NCBI GenBank assembly: GCA_016926135.1
Contig: JAFGPH010000076.1
Coordinates: 1 to 8,099 of the forward strand
Direction of reading: 5' to 3'
From: Deltaproteobacteria bacterium
Lineage (GTDB): Bacteria; Desulfobacterota; DSM-4660; Desulfatiglandales; HGW-15
Length of the DNA: 8,099 nt
Shown here: piece after piece, positions 6,541 to 8,099 of the stretch
Layout of the letters: every line of letters begins with the position of its first letter
Position numbering within the stretch: position 1 is the first letter of the stretch
Translations under genes and position numbers: made by a program
Notes under the pieces: generated by a model
Told to the model about the DNA's origin: nothing
Seen by the model: only the letters and a program-made list of their open reading frames with translations
The model's database searches: none

Positions 6541-6794
6541 TACTCGTCCTCCAGTCTCAGGCTGTAACGTTCGACCAGCTTCAAAAGCTGGCGTATCTGG
6601 TAAACCTTTGCATGCCCTCCAACTTCTTGCAGGTTCAGAAGTTCCGAAATCTCCGCATGTACGAAAATGTGGTGGCTTCCCTCTGTGCGGGATAGTCGGA
6701 ATCCAAAGCCTTCCACCACCCGTACCATATCAGAAAACCGGATGTTCTTGGATCCCGCAAGTATCCTCTGTAGTATCTTTCGCTTGGCCGTCAT
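6540..6794 (-). CDS. hicA: HicA family toxin (mRNA interferase)
   Basis: An 84-residue toxin of the YcfA/HicA double-stranded RNA-binding-like fold. Family members cleave mRNA and tmRNA in a ribosome-independent way and are inhibited by HicB. The catalytic-histidine motif GSHHIF is at residues 39-44, preceded by the VVEGFGFRLSR strand and followed by a basic C-terminal helix (VYQIRQLLKLVERY). This matches a HicA subgroup starting with a KILQRILAGSKNIRFSDM-like N-terminus. The ATG at 6794 has GAGGA 9 nt upstream. hicA lies 77 bp downstream of the higA-like gene on the same strand, so it may be read from its own promoter or from the higBA transcript. It appears intact, with no missing catalytic residue. 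Confidence 0.92.
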   Translation of the reverse strand: MTAKRKILQRILAGSKNIRFSDMVRVVEGFGFRLSRTEGSHHIFVHAEISELLNLQEVGGHAKVYQIRQLLKLVERYSLRLEDE

Positions 6795-6833
6795 CCAGGT
6801 TGTTCCTCGCTGGCCGAACGGTTTGGTAAGTAG

Positions 6834-6861
6834 CGGGAATGGAGCGCCAGCGGAATTCCCG
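6834..6861. promoter_or_regulatory. Inverted repeat between higA-like gene and hicA (candidate operator)
   Basis: CGGGAAT (6834-6840) is matched by ATTCCCG (6855-6861) across 14 bases. It lies 40 bp upstream of the hicA start and 11 bp beyond the antitoxin stop, in the only space available for a hicAB promoter. HicB proteins commonly bind such dyads; no clear -35/-10 pair is visible, and it could also be a weak stem for the higBA transcript. Seven-base arms at this distance also arise by chance. Confidence 0.3.
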
Positions 6862-6871
6862 TCGGCTTCAC

Positions 6872-7180
6872 CTATGTGTTGGCCGCCTCTTTGGCATGGA
6901 GGGCATCGAGGACGGCTCTTGGATTCTTAGACGCGACACGCAGCAGCGCCTTGGCCGGCCCTTCAGGTTTTCTTCTCCCTTGTTCCCAATTCTGCAAAGT
7001 TCGAACGCTTACGCCTATCATGAGGGCGAATTCGTTCTGCGAGACGTTGAGCTTTTCACGCACCGTTTTGATTTCGGGCGGTTTGATTTCGTAAACTCGA
7101 CTGGGCTTTCTGTGCCCAGCTTTGATCTCACCAGCTTCCTTAATGCTGGAGAGCAGCTTCTCGAAATGCTTCTTTTTCAT
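6872..7180 (-). CDS. HigA/NadS-like XRE helix-turn-helix antitoxin
   Basis: A 102-residue DNA-binding antitoxin. The signature stretch begins at KPSRVYEIKPPEIK (25-38) and runs through VREKLNVSQNEFALMIGVSV (40-59) and RTLQNWEQGRRKPEGPAKALL (60-80), the Cro/C1-type helix-turn-helix (about 47-72) characteristic of NadS/HigA2 proteins. It should neutralise the adjacent toxin and repress the shared promoter. The frame is open 38 codons upstream inside the toxin gene, but the ATG at 7180 is chosen because AAAGGAG lies 8 nt before it and the MKKKHFEKLL start matches the family. Its ATG overlaps the toxin stop as ATGA (4 bp), so toxin and antitoxin are translationally coupled in higBA order. The protein looks complete. 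Confidence 0.92.
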   Translation of the reverse strand: MKKKHFEKLLSSIKEAGEIKAGHRKPSRVYEIKPPEIKTVREKLNVSQNEFALMIGVSVRTLQNWEQGRRKPEGPAKALLRVASKNPRAVLDALHAKEAANT

Positions 7181-7509
7181 GACAAAAACTCCTTTACCGT
7201 CTTCCGGAGCAACTTGAGTTGATCCGGCGTAAGGTCTTCTTGTTCGTTTTTTCGATATGGAAACAGCATGAAAATGGTATCCGGAGGATCCCAATAATAA
7301 ATGACTCGCAAGGACCCCCGTTTTCCCGACCCAGGAAGATTCCAGCGTATCTTCCGTAAGCCTCCACTTCCACGGATGACGCTTCCAGCCTCCGGCCTCA
7401 GCATCAGTGTCGATTGCAGCTTGCGGTAACTCTCCTCCGGAAGAAGCCCTGTTATTTCCTTCGTGAAGATGGAGGTCTCAATAAAGATTATAGTGGGAAT
7501 ATACGCCAA
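7177..7509 (-). CDS. HigB/RelE-like toxin
   Basis: A toxin of about 105-110 residues of the RelE/HigB superfamily (HigB2-type), probably a ribosome-dependent mRNA endonuclease. Family features are seen at TIIFIETSIFTKEI (6-19), GSGGLRKIRW (47-56), KRGSLRVIYYWD (63-74) and the end MLFPYRKNEQEDLTPDQLKLLRK. No ATG or GTG exists at the expected N-terminus. The only near-canonical start is the TTG at 7509, which lies at the centre of a 17-bp palindrome and has no Shine-Dalgarno sequence, so the exact start is unsure; the next ATG (residue 36) would remove essential sequence. The gene overlaps the antitoxin ATG by 4 bp. Function by family is confident; activity in this strain depends on how translation begins. 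Confidence 0.88.
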   Translation of the reverse strand: MAYIPTIIFIETSIFTKEITGLLPEESYRKLQSTLMLRPEAGSVIRGSGGLRKIRWNLPGSGKRGSLRVIYYWDPPDTIFMLFPYRKNEQEDLTPDQLKLLRKTVKEFLS

Positions 7510-7525
7510 TGGCGTATTTTGTCAA
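7498..7525 (-). promoter_or_regulatory. Candidate promoter of the higBA-like operon
   Basis: On the minus strand, a perfect TTGACA (-35; plus-strand positions 7520-7525) is followed after 16 bases by TATATT (-10; 7498-7503). A perfect TATAAT also occurs at 7487-7492 but lacks a matched -35. The palindrome 7501-7517 fills the spacer, as expected for an autorepressed toxin-antitoxin promoter. If this promoter is used, the TTG at 7509 would be upstream of transcription start. Confidence 0.55.
7501..7517. promoter_or_regulatory. 17-bp palindromic operator candidate for the HigA-like antitoxin
   Basis: ATACGCCA and TGGCGTAT are perfect 8-bp arms around a single central base. It lies between, and partly over, the candidate -35 and -10 elements of the toxin-antitoxin operon. 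A helix-turn-helix antitoxin encoded just downstream would be the expected dimeric binder. A perfect 8+1+8 dyad placed exactly in a promoter spacer is unlikely by chance. Confidence 0.6.
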
Positions 7526-7741
7526 GCGGAGTCGGTTTCGCCACTGTTTGGCCAACGCTGAGCATCAGCGGGCGCTGTTTTTGCGATCCGCTGCATGCCA
7601 ATGTTCAAGTAAGCCGCTCCCCGGCAGCCTCTGTCCTTCGTTGAAATCCTCCCAGGTACCAGCCCGTCTTTGAGCGACTGATTCGTCTCTCCCAGTTCGC
7701 TATCATGTTTCTCCAAATTCATTCACGAGAGGAGAAGCATC
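7518..7741. other. Intergenic region between toxin-antitoxin module and integrase gene
   Basis: About 225 bases without a coding region on either strand that I can support. It holds the higBA -35 element at the left edge, the CGCTG-rich hairpin near 7556-7582, and the integrase ribosome binding site at 7728-7734. If the recombinase belongs to an IS91-like element, that element's left end should lie here, but no diagnostic terminus could be recognised by eye. Confidence 0.45.
7556..7582 (+). terminator. Possible hairpin terminator or element-end structure
   Basis: CGCTGA-GCA-TCAGCG (7556-7570) is a perfect 6-bp stem with a 3-nt loop. Another CGCTG at 7573-7577 can pair alternatively with CAGCG, and five T follow (7578-7582). 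It might stop plus-strand transcription before the recombinase gene or be part of a mobile-element end. The gap between stem and T-run makes the terminator call weak. Confidence 0.25.
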
Positions 7742-8099
7742 ATGATGACAGACTGGCACGAGAAGATGATCAAGGCCCTTCAACTCAACGGCAAGGGGGA
7801 ACGCACCCAGCAAGCTTACGCCCGCGCAGTCCGCATGCTCTCGCAGTTCAGCGGCAAGACCCCGGATGCGATCACCGAAGAGGAACTCCAGAACTACTTC
7901 CTCCACCGCAAGAACGTCAGCAAGTGGTCCCCCAAAACCATGCGCATCTGCTACTGCGGCATCAAGTTCTTCTACCAGCACGTCCTTCAGCACGACTGGC
8001 ACATCCCGGGGATCTTGCGGGCACAGACCGAACATCGCCTCCCGGCCGTGCTCAGCACTGAGGAGGTCAGGCAATTGCTTTCCTGCGTCCACACCCCCC
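7742..8099 (+). CDS. Tyrosine recombinase/integrase, N-terminal part (3' truncated by window)
   Basis: The first 119 residues of a site-specific tyrosine recombinase, open to the right edge. The visible part is the N-terminal SAM-like core-binding domain: RTQQAYARAVRMLSQFSG (21-38), an ITEEELQNYFLHRKN helix (44-58) and SPKTMRICYCGIKFFYQHVL (63-82), then LPAVLSTEEVRQLL (100-113), which leads into the catalytic domain. The catalytic Arg/His/Tyr residues lie beyond the window. The ATG at 7742 has AGAGGAG 7 nt upstream; the adjacent ATG at 7745 is an alternative. This subgroup is often found directly upstream of IS91-like transposase genes, so an IS91-type element probably continues to the right; that is inference from family knowledge. 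Codons mostly end in C or G, unlike the toxin-antitoxin genes beside it. Confidence 0.85.
   Translation, partial: MMTDWHEKMIKALQLNGKGERTQQAYARAVRMLSQFSGKTPDAITEEELQNYFLHRKNVSKWSPKTMRICYCGIKFFYQHVLQHDWHIPGILRAQTEHRLPAVLSTEEVRQLLSCVHTP

Noticed and set aside
7703..8092. Minus-strand frame opposite the integrase gene
   Set aside because: The plus-strand frame has clear core-binding domain motifs and a good ribosome binding site.
1..8099. CRISPR array, tRNA, rRNA or known riboswitch
   Set aside because: No regularly spaced repeats, cloverleaf or recognisable riboswitch core was seen on either strand. The leader at 4021-4286 was compared from memory with the GEMM consensus and did not fit.

Overview
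The window reads as a GC-rich chromosome segment of a Gram-negative anaerobe-type proteobacterium, most likely a Desulfobacterota (deltaproteobacterial) lineage. This is inferred from the mix of a type VI secretion sheath gene, a DUF362 protein with a cysteine-rich tail, a TauE/SafE anion exporter and toxin-antitoxin gene types common in that group. No rRNA or tRNA is present to fix the taxonomy.

Left part (1-2444, + strand). The window opens inside a type VI secretion sheath gene. Its visible part is TssC-like, preceded by a segment resembling the C-terminal end of TssB, so it may be a fused TssB-TssC sheath subunit. A TauE/SafE-family exporter follows 35 bp later. Behind it, near the convergent junction, lies a short ORF that looks like the last part of a lost alpha/beta hydrolase.

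Middle (2432-6008). Two minus-strand genes form a tight operon: a 51-residue single-span membrane protein with a Cys/His cluster, then a 433-residue DUF362 protein with several C-terminal cysteines. Across a roughly 380-bp divergent intergenic region with several small hairpins lies a plus-strand gene for a 573-residue exported, helical, Pro/Lys-linker protein of unknown function.

Right part (6009-8099). This is accessory DNA. On the minus strand, in transcription order, lie a HigB/RelE-like toxin gene, its NadS/HigA-like helix-turn-helix antitoxin, HicA, HicB, and the broken start of a small membrane protein gene (DUF6868-like). The two toxin-antitoxin modules are 77 bp apart and could share transcripts. 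A 17-bp palindrome sits exactly over the presumed higBA promoter/start. On the plus strand, the window ends inside a tyrosine recombinase gene of the type often found upstream of IS91-like transposases, suggesting that a mobile element begins between about 7520 and 7740.

The most interesting items are the possible fused sheath gene, the Cys-cluster membrane peptide paired with DUF362, the unknown exported protein with its structured leader, and the higB start/operator arrangement.
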